Made by a program: the position numbers and the translations under genes
Notes under the pieces: model-generated
The model's database searches: none
Seen by the model: only the letters and a program-made list of their open reading frames with translations
Told to the model about the DNA's origin: nothing
Shown here: positions 1 to 7,254 of the stretch, in pieces
Position numbering within the stretch: the stretch's first letter is position 1
How the letters are laid out: the number at the start of each line of letters is the position of its first letter
Source: Bordetella parapertussis
Lineage (GTDB): Bacteria > Pseudomonadota > Gammaproteobacteria > Burkholderiales > Burkholderiaceae_B
Direction of reading: 5' to 3'
NCBI GenBank assembly: GCA_945883615.1
Contig: CAMCYB010000027.1
Coordinates: forward strand, 1 to 25,670
Length of the DNA: 25,670 nucleotides

Positions 1-19
1 CGTGTTTTACGGGTTGTGA

Positions 20-190
20 GGTCTCCTGCCATCCGGCAAAGATACCATTAGTGCGTATGATCGCGAATTGAAAAAATACAACACATTGAAAAATATAGAT
101 TATTTTTCTTTGCTCAGTAAATCTTGGGTAGATTGGCAGAAGTCAGGAGATCTAAAAACTGCAAAAAAACAAATTAAGCGATTGCTTTGA
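20..190 (+). pseudogene. Broken or partial open reading frame, unrecognised
   Basis: After an in-frame TGA at 17-19, a frame stays open for 56 codons to a TGA at 188-190. The translation looks protein-like: it contains SAYDRELKKYN, then NIDYFSLLSKSWVDWQK, and ends in a basic KKQIKRLL tail. There is no ATG in this frame, so the segment is either the C-terminal remnant of a longer gene interrupted by the TGA at 17-19, or a chance frame. It runs convergently into rpsT and overlaps its last 17 bases. I do not recognise the family. The window edge prevents tracing it upstream. Composition (tryptophans, tyrosines, alternating charged residues) slightly favours a real but damaged gene end; confidence is low. 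Confidence 0.3.
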
Positions 191-195
191 CCGCT
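161..195 (-). terminator. Possible rpsT intrinsic terminator
   Basis: Read on the minus strand, a short AGCG...CGCT stem (177-195 on the plus strand, extendable by a G-T and a T-A pair) is followed by TAATTTG and a run of seven T. The stem lies within the last codons of rpsT. The stem is weak, so this is only a candidate. Confidence 0.35.
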
Positions 196-437
196 GCAGC
201 TAAACGGCTTTTGTGACGCGCTGCTTTGTTTTTATGAATAATTTTTTTATCTGCCACGCTATCAATAACACTAGATGTTTTGATAAGCAACTGATTTGCA
301 ACAGCTTTATCACCCGTGTCGATCGCAGCGCGAATGCGCTTGATGGCTGTACGTAACATTGAACGTAAGCTTGAGTTATGTTGGTTCTGTGCAACCGATT
401 GGCGGGCACGTTTACGAGCTTGGGCAGTATTAGCCAT
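174..437 (-). CDS. rpsT: 30S ribosomal protein S20
   Basis: The 87-residue, highly basic protein begins [13 protein letters not shown] and contains the [12 protein letters not shown]-terminal pattern typical of bacterial S20, at the usual family length (85-90). S20 binds the 5' domain of 16S rRNA during small-subunit assembly. The start is ATG (435-437). No purine-rich Shine-Dalgarno sequence is visible just upstream. That fits a gene whose translation may be weak or feedback-controlled, as known for Escherichia coli S20, but feedback here is an inference. The gene stands alone, with a candidate sigma70-type -10 box about 55 bases upstream of the start codon. A tandem repeat abuts that promoter. 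Identity is secure. Confidence 0.97.
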   Translation of the reverse strand: MANTAQARKRARQSVAQNQHNSSLRSMLRTAIKRIRAAIDTGDKAVANQLLIKTSSVIDSVADKKIIHKNKAARHKSRLAAAVKAIA

Positions 438-491
438 AATTGAGTAGCTTATGTAATTTTGTTAGGTTGTATTGAGTAGTTGTATTGATTG

Positions 492-522
492 ATTATATTA
501 TTTAGTTTTTCACTTCAGTCAT
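492..522 (-). promoter_or_regulatory. Putative rpsT promoter
   Basis: On the minus strand a perfect TATAAT (-10) lies at 492-497. The best upstream -35 match is only ATGACT at 517-522, with a long 19-base spacer. The implied leader is roughly 48 bases. The -35 region lies inside the tandem repeat at 507-594. The -10 is good and the -35 is poor. Confidence 0.4.
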
Positions 523-594
523 TCACTTTAGTCTTTCATTTCAGCCATTCACTTTAGTCTTTCATTTCAGCCATTCACTTCAGTCGTTTTCAGT
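507..594. repeat. 13-base degenerate / 26-base perfect tandem repeat
   Basis: About six consecutive 13-base units of the form CATTCACTTTAGT or CTTTCATTTCAGC fill this stretch. Units at 520-545 and 546-571 form two identical 26-base copies, flanked by diverged copies at 507-519 and 572-594. The unit length is not a multiple of three and stop codons occur, so the repeat is non-coding. It sits between the 3' end of murJ and rpsT, immediately upstream of the rpsT -10 box. The rest of the 438-683 spacer shows no other recognisable element. Confidence 0.9.
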
Positions 595-683
595 AAATGA
601 TGAACAATGCTTGTAACCAAATAAATATCTTAGCCTCAAATCATAACATTTTACGGGCTATACGTGCAAGTACCAATAGTTAA

Positions 684-2249
684 CTAAGCGTTTGGGGCTG
701 GCGCGCGTCTAAAATCATTCAAACGTTGACCGGCCAAAAAGAGCGTTGTCAGGTAGCCTAAAAGACCTGTAAAGATAAATCCCCCCAACCAGAGGGCCCG
801 AAGACCGATGTTTAAGTCATCACTCGTCCAGGCGACAAGGCCTCTTAAGTAATAAAGAATCAACACCATGGCGCAAATTGCCAGTAATTGACGGGCAAAG
901 AAGCGGTACCAGCCCGGTTCGGGCTTATAAATGGCTCGTTTTCTCAGCCCAATCAATAAGGCAAGAGCATTCATACAAGCCCCCAGCCCAATTGAAAGCG
1001 CCAGACCTGCGTGAGCGAGCCAGGGCACAAAAATTAAATTTAATACTTGAGTGGTGATCAATACAAAAATGGCGATTTTGACAGGTGTACGAATATTTTG
1101 CTTACCGTAAAAACCTGGGGCTAGAATTTTGACCGCTAATAAGCCAATTAAACCCACCGAATAGGCCATGACAGCCGTTTGTGTTTGTGCCACGTCATAC
1201 GCTGTAAACGCGCCGTAGTGAAAGAGGGTGGCCACTAGAGCATCTGACAGCATAACCATGGTGATAGCCGCAGGCACACCGAACAAAAAAACGAGCCGTA
1301 AACCCCAATCAAGTAAATGGCTGTAGTGTGCATCTGCAGAATGGGCGTGGGCTTTAGACAAGCTGGGTAGAAGCACCGTGCCTAATGCCACACCAATAAT
1401 TGCGGTGGGAAATTCCATTAAACGGTCTGCAAATGATAGCCACGTTACGCTGCCTGCAGTCAGCCATGTTGCAATGTTGGTATTAATAAGTAACGAAAGT
1501 TGAGCAACTGACACCCCGAGCGTGGCGGGTACCATTTGTTTCATTACTTTTTTGACTGTGGCATCTTGCACGCTGGTTTTGACTGATGCGCTCAAGCGCG
1601 GGCGAACACCCAAGCGAGACAATGCTAACCATTGGGTAGCCAATTGCAACACTCCACCGATCATGACACCAGCGGCCAAGGCATAAATAGGTTGACTAAA
1701 GTATGAGCCAAGCCCAATGCTGGCGGCGATCATGCTCAAATTAAGCAGCACTGGTGTAAACGCAGGCACGGCAAAGCGTTTATAGGTATTAAGTATGCCC
1801 GACGCCAGAGACACCATCGACATACAAACAATGTAGGGGAACATGATTTGTGTCATGACAACCGCTGCATTGAATTCATTTAGGCGGCTGCTTTCGGTCA
1901 GGCCGCTTGCCATTGCCATCACCACAAACGGGGCGCCCAATATGCCAGCTAGGGTAATAAGAGACAGTGTTAGAAATAAGAGTAGCGCAACGCGGTCAAT
2001 GACTTGTTGCGTGCGCGTAGCCGATTCAGTGCTTTTAATTTGGCTCAAAATAGGCATGAATGCCTGCGAAAAGGCCCCTTCGGCAAATAATCGACGCAGC
2101 AAGTTAGGTATGCGAAACGCTACCCAGAAAGCATCGGTTAAAGCGCTTGCACCAAATGTTAGCGCAATCATGATGTCGCGCAGCAGACCTGTGATGCGCG
2201 AAAGTAGGGTAAATGCGCTAACCGTAAAAGCGGCGCGACCTAAATTCAT
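684..2249 (-). CDS. murJ: Lipid II flippase MurJ
   Basis: This 521-residue polytopic membrane protein of the MOP/MATE-like superfamily is predicted to flip the peptidoglycan precursor lipid II across the inner membrane. The N-terminus is diagnostic: LSRITGLLRD, then TDAFWVAFRIPNLLRRLFAEGAF. Residues aligning with functionally important E. coli MurJ positions are present (R18, R24, D39, R52, E57). About fourteen hydrophobic segments span the length. The ATG at 2247-2249 overlaps the stop of the upstream dehydrogenase gene in an ATGA arrangement, suggesting translational coupling. In several relatives murJ lies near rpsT, as here. No clear terminator follows the gene before the tandem-repeat region. 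Confidence 0.96.
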   Translation of the reverse strand: MNLGRAAFTVSAFTLLSRITGLLRDIMIALTFGASALTDAFWVAFRIPNLLRRLFAEGAFSQAFMPILSQIKSTESATRTQQVIDRVALLLFLTLSLITLAGILGAPFVVMAMASGLTESSRLNEFNAAVVMTQIMFPYIVCMSMVSLASGILNTYKRFAVPAFTPVLLNLSMIAASIGLGSYFSQPIYALAAGVMIGGVLQLATQWLALSRLGVRPRLSASVKTSVQDATVKKVMKQMVPATLGVSVAQLSLLINTNIATWLTAGSVTWLSFADRLMEFPTAIIGVALGTVLLPSLSKAHAHSADAHYSHLLDWGLRLVFLFGVPAAITMVMLSDALVATLFHYGAFTAYDVAQTQTAVMAYSVGLIGLLAVKILAPGFYGKQNIRTPVKIAIFVLITTQVLNLIFVPWLAHAGLALSIGLGACMNALALLIGLRKRAIYKPEPGWYRFFARQLLAICAMVLILYYLRGLVAWTSDDLNIGLRALWLGGFIFTGLLGYLTTLFLAGQRLNDFRRAPAPNA

Positions 2250-3004
2250 TTAGGGGGCATGCGTATCGCACCATCAAGACGAATGGTTTCACCGTTTAGC
2301 ATGTCATTGTCGATAATGTGCAAAACCAGCTTGGCAAAATCTTCTGGTCGACCTAAGCGTGACGGAAACGGAATGCTTGCGGCTAACGCATCTTGCACGT
2401 TTTGAGGCATGCCATAAACCATGGGCGTTCCAAAAATACCTGGGGCAATCGTCATGCAGCGAATGCCAAGAGGCGCTAAATCGCGCGCGATTGGCAAGGT
2501 CATGCCGACTACGGCTGCTTTTGACGCAGCATAGGCCGCTTGACCAATTTGCCCATCGTAAGCCGCAACCGAAGCGGTGCTAATTAATACGCCGCGCTCA
2601 CCTGTTGACTCGGGTAAGTTTTTGCTCATGGCTTCAGCTGCCAAGCGAATCATGTTGAAGCTACCTACCGCATTGATCGTGATTGCTTTTTGAAATAATT
2701 CAAGGGCATGCGCACCATGCTTGCCGACTGTTTTAGCAGCGGGCGCAACACCAGCACAATTAATTAAACCAAAAAGTGGGCCCATTTTGAGAGCTGCCGC
2801 GACGACTGCTTGTGCGGGAGCTTCTTGTGTGACATCACAGTGCAAGTATTGTTGACCGAGTTCTTTCGCCAGCGCTTCACCGGCTTCATCTTGCACGTCA
2901 GCCATCAGTACTTTTGCACCGTGTTCGACCAGCATTTTAGTTGTGCCTGCTCCCAAGCCTGATGCAGCACCAGTCACAATAAACACTTTATTAGCAATTT
3001 TCAT
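2246..3004 (-). CDS. Short-chain dehydrogenase, 3-hydroxyacyl-CoA dehydrogenase type II-like
   Basis: The 252-residue Rossmann-fold short-chain dehydrogenase carries the cofactor motif TGAASGLG at residues 11-18. Asp36 at the end of the second strand usually indicates NAD(H) preference. The catalytic Ser145, Tyr158 and Lys162 are present (YAASK at 158-162), as is the NCAG motif near residue 82. The overall pattern resembles the HSD17B10 / FabG-like 3-hydroxyacyl-CoA dehydrogenases that act in beta-oxidation. The exact substrate cannot be read from sequence. An AAAGG ribosome site lies about eight bases before the ATG at 3002-3004. The gene follows adk by 23 bases and overlaps murJ by four, so it is probably co-transcribed with both. 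Confidence 0.88.
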   Translation of the reverse strand: MKIANKVFIVTGAASGLGAGTTKMLVEHGAKVLMADVQDEAGEALAKELGQQYLHCDVTQEAPAQAVVAAALKMGPLFGLINCAGVAPAAKTVGKHGAHALELFQKAITINAVGSFNMIRLAAEAMSKNLPESTGERGVLISTASVAAYDGQIGQAAYAASKAAVVGMTLPIARDLAPLGIRCMTIAPGIFGTPMVYGMPQNVQDALAASIPFPSRLGRPEDFAKLVLHIIDNDMLNGETIRLDGAIRMPPK

Positions 3005-3027
3005 TTATAAAACCTTTGTTTCAATAC

Positions 3028-3720
<693 letters not shown>

Positions 3721-3763
3721 TTAAGAGCCGATTATGCCGTAATGCAACATTTCTAAGCATAAT

Positions 3764-4528
3764 TTATTGTACGGGTTTACCCTCATCAAAGGCACTGGCG
3801 ATGCGCCGCGCCTGATCTAAATCAAGGGGGGTGTCAATACCAAAGCCTGTATGAGCTGTTGTTGTCAGTACTTTTATACGGTAACCGTACTCGAGCGCTC
3901 GCAATTGCTCAAGCGATTCAATTGATTCGAGTGGGCTTCGCGGTAGTTTAGGGAATTTTTGTAAAAAACCTGCACGATAAGCATACAGACCGATGTGATG
4001 AAGTGGTTTCACCGTTTCAAAATGACTGTCGTGATGCCAAGGAATAGGCGCTCGTGAAAAATAGAGTGCTTCTTGCATTTGGTTACAGACCACTTTAACC
4101 ATATTTGATTGTTTAAAATCGTCAGTATGAGTAAAGGGCTTGGCACAGGTTGACATAGCCGCTTCAGGGTGTGCAAAAAGCAGCTGAGCGACCTGATCGA
4201 TTAATGAGGGGTTTATGAAGGGTTCATCACCTTGCACGTTAACCACGATATCGTCATGATTAAGGCCCATTTGCTCAGCCGCTTCAGCCAAACGATCAGT
4301 ACCTGATGGGTGATGCGCGAGTGTCATCAACACTTCAACCCCATGATATGCCGCCGCTGCAGCAATATCAGCATGATCAGTAGCGATCACGACACGCGCT
4401 GCTTTTGATTTGCGAGCCTGTTTTGCAACACGAATAACCATTGGCAAGCCCGCTATATCAGCGAGCATTTTGCCTGGCAAACGAGTTGACGCTAAACGCG
4501 CAGGAATCATGACAACAAATGGTTTCAT
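3764..4528 (-). CDS. kdsB: 3-deoxy-manno-octulosonate cytidylyltransferase (CMP-KDO synthetase)
   Basis: The 254-residue nucleotidyltransferase activates KDO with CTP to CMP-KDO, the donor for the lipopolysaccharide inner core. It starts with the family signature PARLASTRLPGK (residues 9-20). NVQGDEP (97-103), part of the metal and sugar-binding site, follows, as does FSRAPIPWHHD. The C-terminal GIDTPLDLDQARR is typical. Length and motif order match the family. It lies 12 bases downstream of the Trm112-like gene and in the same direction as lpxK, which fits a lipid A/LPS supply cluster. Confidence 0.96.
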   Translation of the reverse strand: MKPFVVMIPARLASTRLPGKMLADIAGLPMVIRVAKQARKSKAARVVIATDHADIAAAAAYHGVEVLMTLAHHPSGTDRLAEAAEQMGLNHDDIVVNVQGDEPFINPSLIDQVAQLLFAHPEAAMSTCAKPFTHTDDFKQSNMVKVVCNQMQEALYFSRAPIPWHHDSHFETVKPLHHIGLYAYRAGFLQKFPKLPRSPLESIESLEQLRALEYGYRIKVLTTTAHTGFGIDTPLDLDQARRIASAFDEGKPVQ

Positions 4529-4540
4529 AGCAGCGTTTAA

Positions 4541-4792
4541 TTAACTTGAGAGGGTATTTTGTTCTGAATTGGCAGTTGAATTAACGTTTTGCTCAACGGA
4601 CGGCATGATGGGGGCTTTTAAATCATCAAGATCGACTGACTCAGCTTGGTCAATCAGCATAATGGGCACACCATCACGGACCGCATACGCTAAGCGATCA
4701 AAACGACAAATTAATCGCTGGTTAGCCTTGTCGTGATGAAGTTGGCCCTTGCATAAGGGGCAAACAAGTAGGTCGATTAGAGTATGGTTCAT
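4541..4792 (-). CDS. Trm112-family / UPF0434 zinc-ribbon protein
   Basis: This small protein of 83 residues begins MNHTLIDLLVCPLCKGQL, with CxxC at residues 11-14 and a third cysteine in LICRFDRLAYAVRDGVPIML. This is the YcaR/UPF0434 form of the Trm112 family. Eukaryotic and archaeal Trm112 proteins activate methyltransferases; the bacterial role is less defined. The gene sits between lpxK and kdsB, an order common in proteobacteria. Roughly the last 25 residues form a Ser/Asn-rich tail not typical of the compact family (about 60 residues). Confidence 0.9.
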   Translation of the reverse strand: MNHTLIDLLVCPLCKGQLHHDKANQRLICRFDRLAYAVRDGVPIMLIDQAESVDLDDLKAPIMPSVEQNVNSTANSEQNTLSS

Positions 4793-4824
4793 GATGCTAT
4801 TCTATTTGATTAACAAAAGCGTTG

Positions 4825-5904
4825 TCAGCATTGCATTAAAACCCAATTTGTAAATTGAGGGTCAAGCCATTTTAGTTGTGCGTGTGCCACCCAAATGCGC
4901 TGATCAGCGATATCTTTAAATTTAACAGCATCTTTTGCTGTCACAATGATTTCATCGGCCTGTATTTTATGAAAATCAGCATCGACCATCATCGCATGAT
5001 CAGGCAAGGCAATCGTTTGATTTAAATTTAAGCCTAGATTCCTTAGTTCAAGAAAAAAACGATCAGGTAAACCAATAGCCGCCATGGCACAAATTTTGCG
5101 GCGGGGATGATTTTGAATCATTTCAATAAAGGCTTGCGGCGTCAATTTTTTTAAAGGGTCGTGAAAACTTTTAAAACAATCAATATTTACTAAGAATTTT
5201 GATAAGTAAGGTCGGCTATCGTTTGGTGTGTTGAGTGTTGACATTTTTGCCCCCCAGTCAGGGCCTCGTGTCAAGATGGCATCAACCTCTTTAAGGCGTG
5301 ATATGGGTTCCCTGAGGGGCCCTGCGGGAAAAGTTAAACCATTGCCAGTGCCACGCTGATCTTGCACCACAATTTCAACGTTGCGACCAAGTGCTAAGTG
5401 TTGCAGTCCGTCATCACAAATTAAAATGTCAATCTCTGGGTGTGCCTTAATAAGAGATTGAGCCGCTTTAACTCTTTTTGGGTGAACAGCAATGGGTATT
5501 CCCGTTAAGCTCGCAATGAGCGAGGGCTCGTCGCCAAAGTAATGGCTATTTAGCGTAGTGTGGTTTTCAGTAATTTGCCCAATACGTGCAAGACTAGATG
5601 AACTAATTTTTACACCATAACCGCGGCTGATGAGCCCTGGTTTTTTGCCCAAGGCCAGTAAGTCTTGAACTAAAGCGATCACAACGGGTGTTTTGCCGGT
5701 TCCGCCCACAAAAATATTGCCCACCACAATCGTCGGTAAAGGTAAATAGGTTGTTTTAAGCCAATTCTTTTTAAAGGCTAATGTTCTCAGTAAGATTGCG
5801 CCCGTGTATACCCAAGATAAAGGCATCAAACCCCAATACAGTAAAGAGCGTACCTGCCATTGACCCATGATCCAGTTGGAAAAGGGTAATAAAAGGCGTT
5901 TCAA
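4825..5904 (-). CDS. lpxK: Tetraacyldisaccharide 4'-kinase (lipid A kinase)
   Basis: The 359-residue inner-membrane-associated kinase phosphorylates the 4' position of the lipid A disaccharide-1-phosphate. Its Walker A loop GGTGKTP is at residues 67-73, preceded by LPTIVVGNIFV, and the DDGLQH signature follows. The hydrophobic N-terminal helix (residues 20-42) fits the membrane anchor of the family. I chose the TTG start at 5902-5904. It makes a four-base TTGA overlap with the exbD stop, and it preserves the usual ~12-residue lead before the conserved QWQ segment. The internal ATG at 5868 is an alternative giving a 12-residue shorter protein. Confidence 0.95.
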   Translation of the reverse strand: MKRLLLPFSNWIMGQWQVRSLLYWGLMPLSWVYTGAILLRTLAFKKNWLKTTYLPLPTIVVGNIFVGGTGKTPVVIALVQDLLALGKKPGLISRGYGVKISSSSLARIGQITENHTTLNSHYFGDEPSLIASLTGIPIAVHPKRVKAAQSLIKAHPEIDILICDDGLQHLALGRNVEIVVQDQRGTGNGLTFPAGPLREPISRLKEVDAILTRGPDWGAKMSTLNTPNDSRPYLSKFLVNIDCFKSFHDPLKKLTPQAFIEMIQNHPRRKICAMAAIGLPDRFFLELRNLGLNLNQTIALPDHAMMVDADFHKIQADEIIVTAKDAVKFKDIADQRIWVAHAQLKWLDPQFTNWVLMQC

Positions 5905-6314
5905 TCTTTATCTGCCTGTACGGCAAAGCTAACGCGCTCTATACCGGCACGTTTGGCTGCTTGCATTGCCATAATGACCCACTGATGTGCGGCTTGTGCA
6001 TCAGCACGAATAAGCAGCATGTCACGCCCTTGTTGATCTGTTAATGCACGTAATGCTTGAGCTAATGAATCGGGTGTCACGACATCTAATCGGGTGCTTC
6101 CAATTTGAACTTGCCCCTCTTTACTGATCAACAGCTCAATAGCTGCGATCGGTTGCGCAGTGATGTCGGCTTGAGGCAAGCTAATTTGAAAGGCATTTTC
6201 GTATTTGAACGTGGTGGTTGCGACTAAAAAAATAAGAATGACCAATAAAACATCAATTAACGGTATGAAATTGATTTCAGGTTGCGCATCGAACCGGGCG
6301 TTTCTAAATCGCAT
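5901..6314 (-). CDS. exbD: Biopolymer transport protein ExbD/TolR family
   Basis: The 137-residue protein has one N-terminal membrane segment (about residues 16-36) and a periplasmic domain. The motif INFIPLIDVLLVILIF places the conserved proton-pathway aspartate at residue 21. ExbD-type subunits form a proton channel and energy transducer with ExbB. It is five bases downstream of exbB and overlaps lpxK by four bases. No tonB gene is nearby, so the partner energised at the outer membrane is not visible here. The ExbD versus TolR distinction rests on the exbB-exbD-lpxK context. Confidence 0.92.
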   Translation of the reverse strand: MRFRNARFDAQPEINFIPLIDVLLVILIFLVATTTFKYENAFQISLPQADITAQPIAAIELLISKEGQVQIGSTRLDVVTPDSLAQALRALTDQQGRDMLLIRADAQAAHQWVIMAMQAAKRAGIERVSFAVQADKD

Positions 6315-6319
6315 GGGGT

Positions 6320-6916
6320 TTAAGCGGTTAATTGTTTTAAAAGTGAGCGGGCAGATTGTTCCATTTCGAACAACAAGTAGTCGACACGGCTGCGCAGGGC
6401 TCGATGGGCAATTACGGCGGGTATGGCAATTAAAATACCAAAACCTGTGTTGTAGAGGGCAACAGAAATGCCTCGGGCGAGGGCGCCTGGGTCAGTATTG
6501 CCCGGCTGAAACGACGCAAAAATTTCAATCATACCCACAACTGTGCCGAACAAACCCATCAATGGTGCAATGGTTGCTATCATGGCAAGTGTTGGTAAAT
6601 AGCGGTTGAGCTTATAGGCGACGTCACCGGCTGTTTCTTCTGCTGTTTGACGCAAAATGGCCTCAGATTTACCTTTTTTATCAAGCATTGCAGCTAAAAT
6701 TTCGCCAAGTGGTGAGCTTTTTGCAATGAGAGCTATCGTGGCAGAGTCGACTGAACCTGCTTTTAAATGACGCTGAACATCACGAGTTAAGGCCGGCGGA
6801 ATATTAATTTTGGTTCTAAGCGCCATCATTCTCTCGAGAACAATGGCTAAACCTGCAACAGAGATAAAAAGAAGTGGCCATATGGGCCAACCTGCTTCAA
6901 TGAATATAGCCTGCAA
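6320..6916 (-). CDS. exbB: MotA/TolQ/ExbB family proton channel protein
   Basis: The 198-residue inner-membrane protein has a hydrophobic segment at 10-25 (WPIWPLLFISVAGLAIVLE), a central LATIAPLMGLFGTVVGMIEIF-type helix and a third helix (SVALYNTGFGILIAIPAVIA). This is the canonical ExbB/TolQ topology, and it pairs with ExbD. The start is taken as TTG at 6914-6916: an AAAAGG lies about eight bases upstream, and the resulting N-terminus QAIFIEAGWPIWPLL matches the family well. The gene heads the long minus-strand series, and its upstream region contains the DnaA-box-like cluster. Confidence 0.93.
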   Translation of the reverse strand: MQAIFIEAGWPIWPLLFISVAGLAIVLERMMALRTKINIPPALTRDVQRHLKAGSVDSATIALIAKSSPLGEILAAMLDKKGKSEAILRQTAEETAGDVAYKLNRYLPTLAMIATIAPLMGLFGTVVGMIEIFASFQPGNTDPGALARGISVALYNTGFGILIAIPAVIAHRALRSRVDYLLFEMEQSARSLLKQLTA

Positions 6917-7254
6917 AGTGAGCTGCCTTTTGAGAAATATTTAAGTAGTTTAGTACATGAAAAAATTTAGTGTGCCGAGGTCTGTCGTGCTCAATCATCA
7001 CTTCGTAGAACTATCCACAGAACCTGTGGATAACTCTGTGTAAAACTTATTTTAAGGCGATCATAGCGTCATGAAGGTTGTTTGCTCAAACTTTGATCAA
7101 TTTTTTTAACTTAAATGTAAAGTCAATATAAAACAATAACTTATTAATCTTTTCGTAAGTGAATTATATTCACACAAATGACATATTCGTGCAAACCATC
7201 ATTTTTTATACAATTCTGTAACATGTGCATACATTTCCTCTTGAGCCCTTCGCT
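6917..7254. other. AT-rich divergent spacer between exbB and xseA
   Basis: This gene-free stretch separates divergent transcription units. It holds a pair of inverted DnaA-box-like sites (7011-7033), a third relaxed match (7037-7045), a one-mismatch match (7166-7174) and long A/T runs between about 7070 and 7215. At 7095-7107 the sequence GATCAATTTTTTT resembles the 13-base unwinding repeats of the E. coli origin. I see no open reading frame or RNA gene here. Promoters for exbB and xseA should lie within it, but I could not fix their boxes convincingly. Confidence 0.75.
7011..7045. promoter_or_regulatory. Cluster of DnaA-box-like sites with a perfect inverted repeat
   Basis: CTATCCACA at 7011-7019 and TGTGGATAA at 7025-7033 (reverse complement TTATCCACA, the consensus DnaA box) form 9-base perfect inverted arms, TATCCACAG and CTGTGGATA, separated by AAC. 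A third site, TGTGTAAAA at 7037-7045 (reverse complement TTTTACACA), fits the relaxed TTWTNCACA consensus. Binding by DnaA is inferred from sequence only. The location upstream of exbB and xseA would allow either regulation or an origin-like role. Confidence 0.55.

Noticed and set aside
507..594. CRISPR-like array
   Set aside because: The repeats are directly contiguous with no spacers and are far shorter than CRISPR repeats; it is a simple tandem repeat.
1843..2253. 136-codon plus-strand frame opposite murJ
   Set aside because: It is antisense to a well-supported gene, has biased Arg/Ala/Ser composition typical of shadow frames, and shows no motif.
6917..7254. Definite chromosomal origin of replication
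   Set aside because: The box cluster is suggestive but no origin-linked genes are present and no genome-wide skew can be examined; reported only as a candidate.
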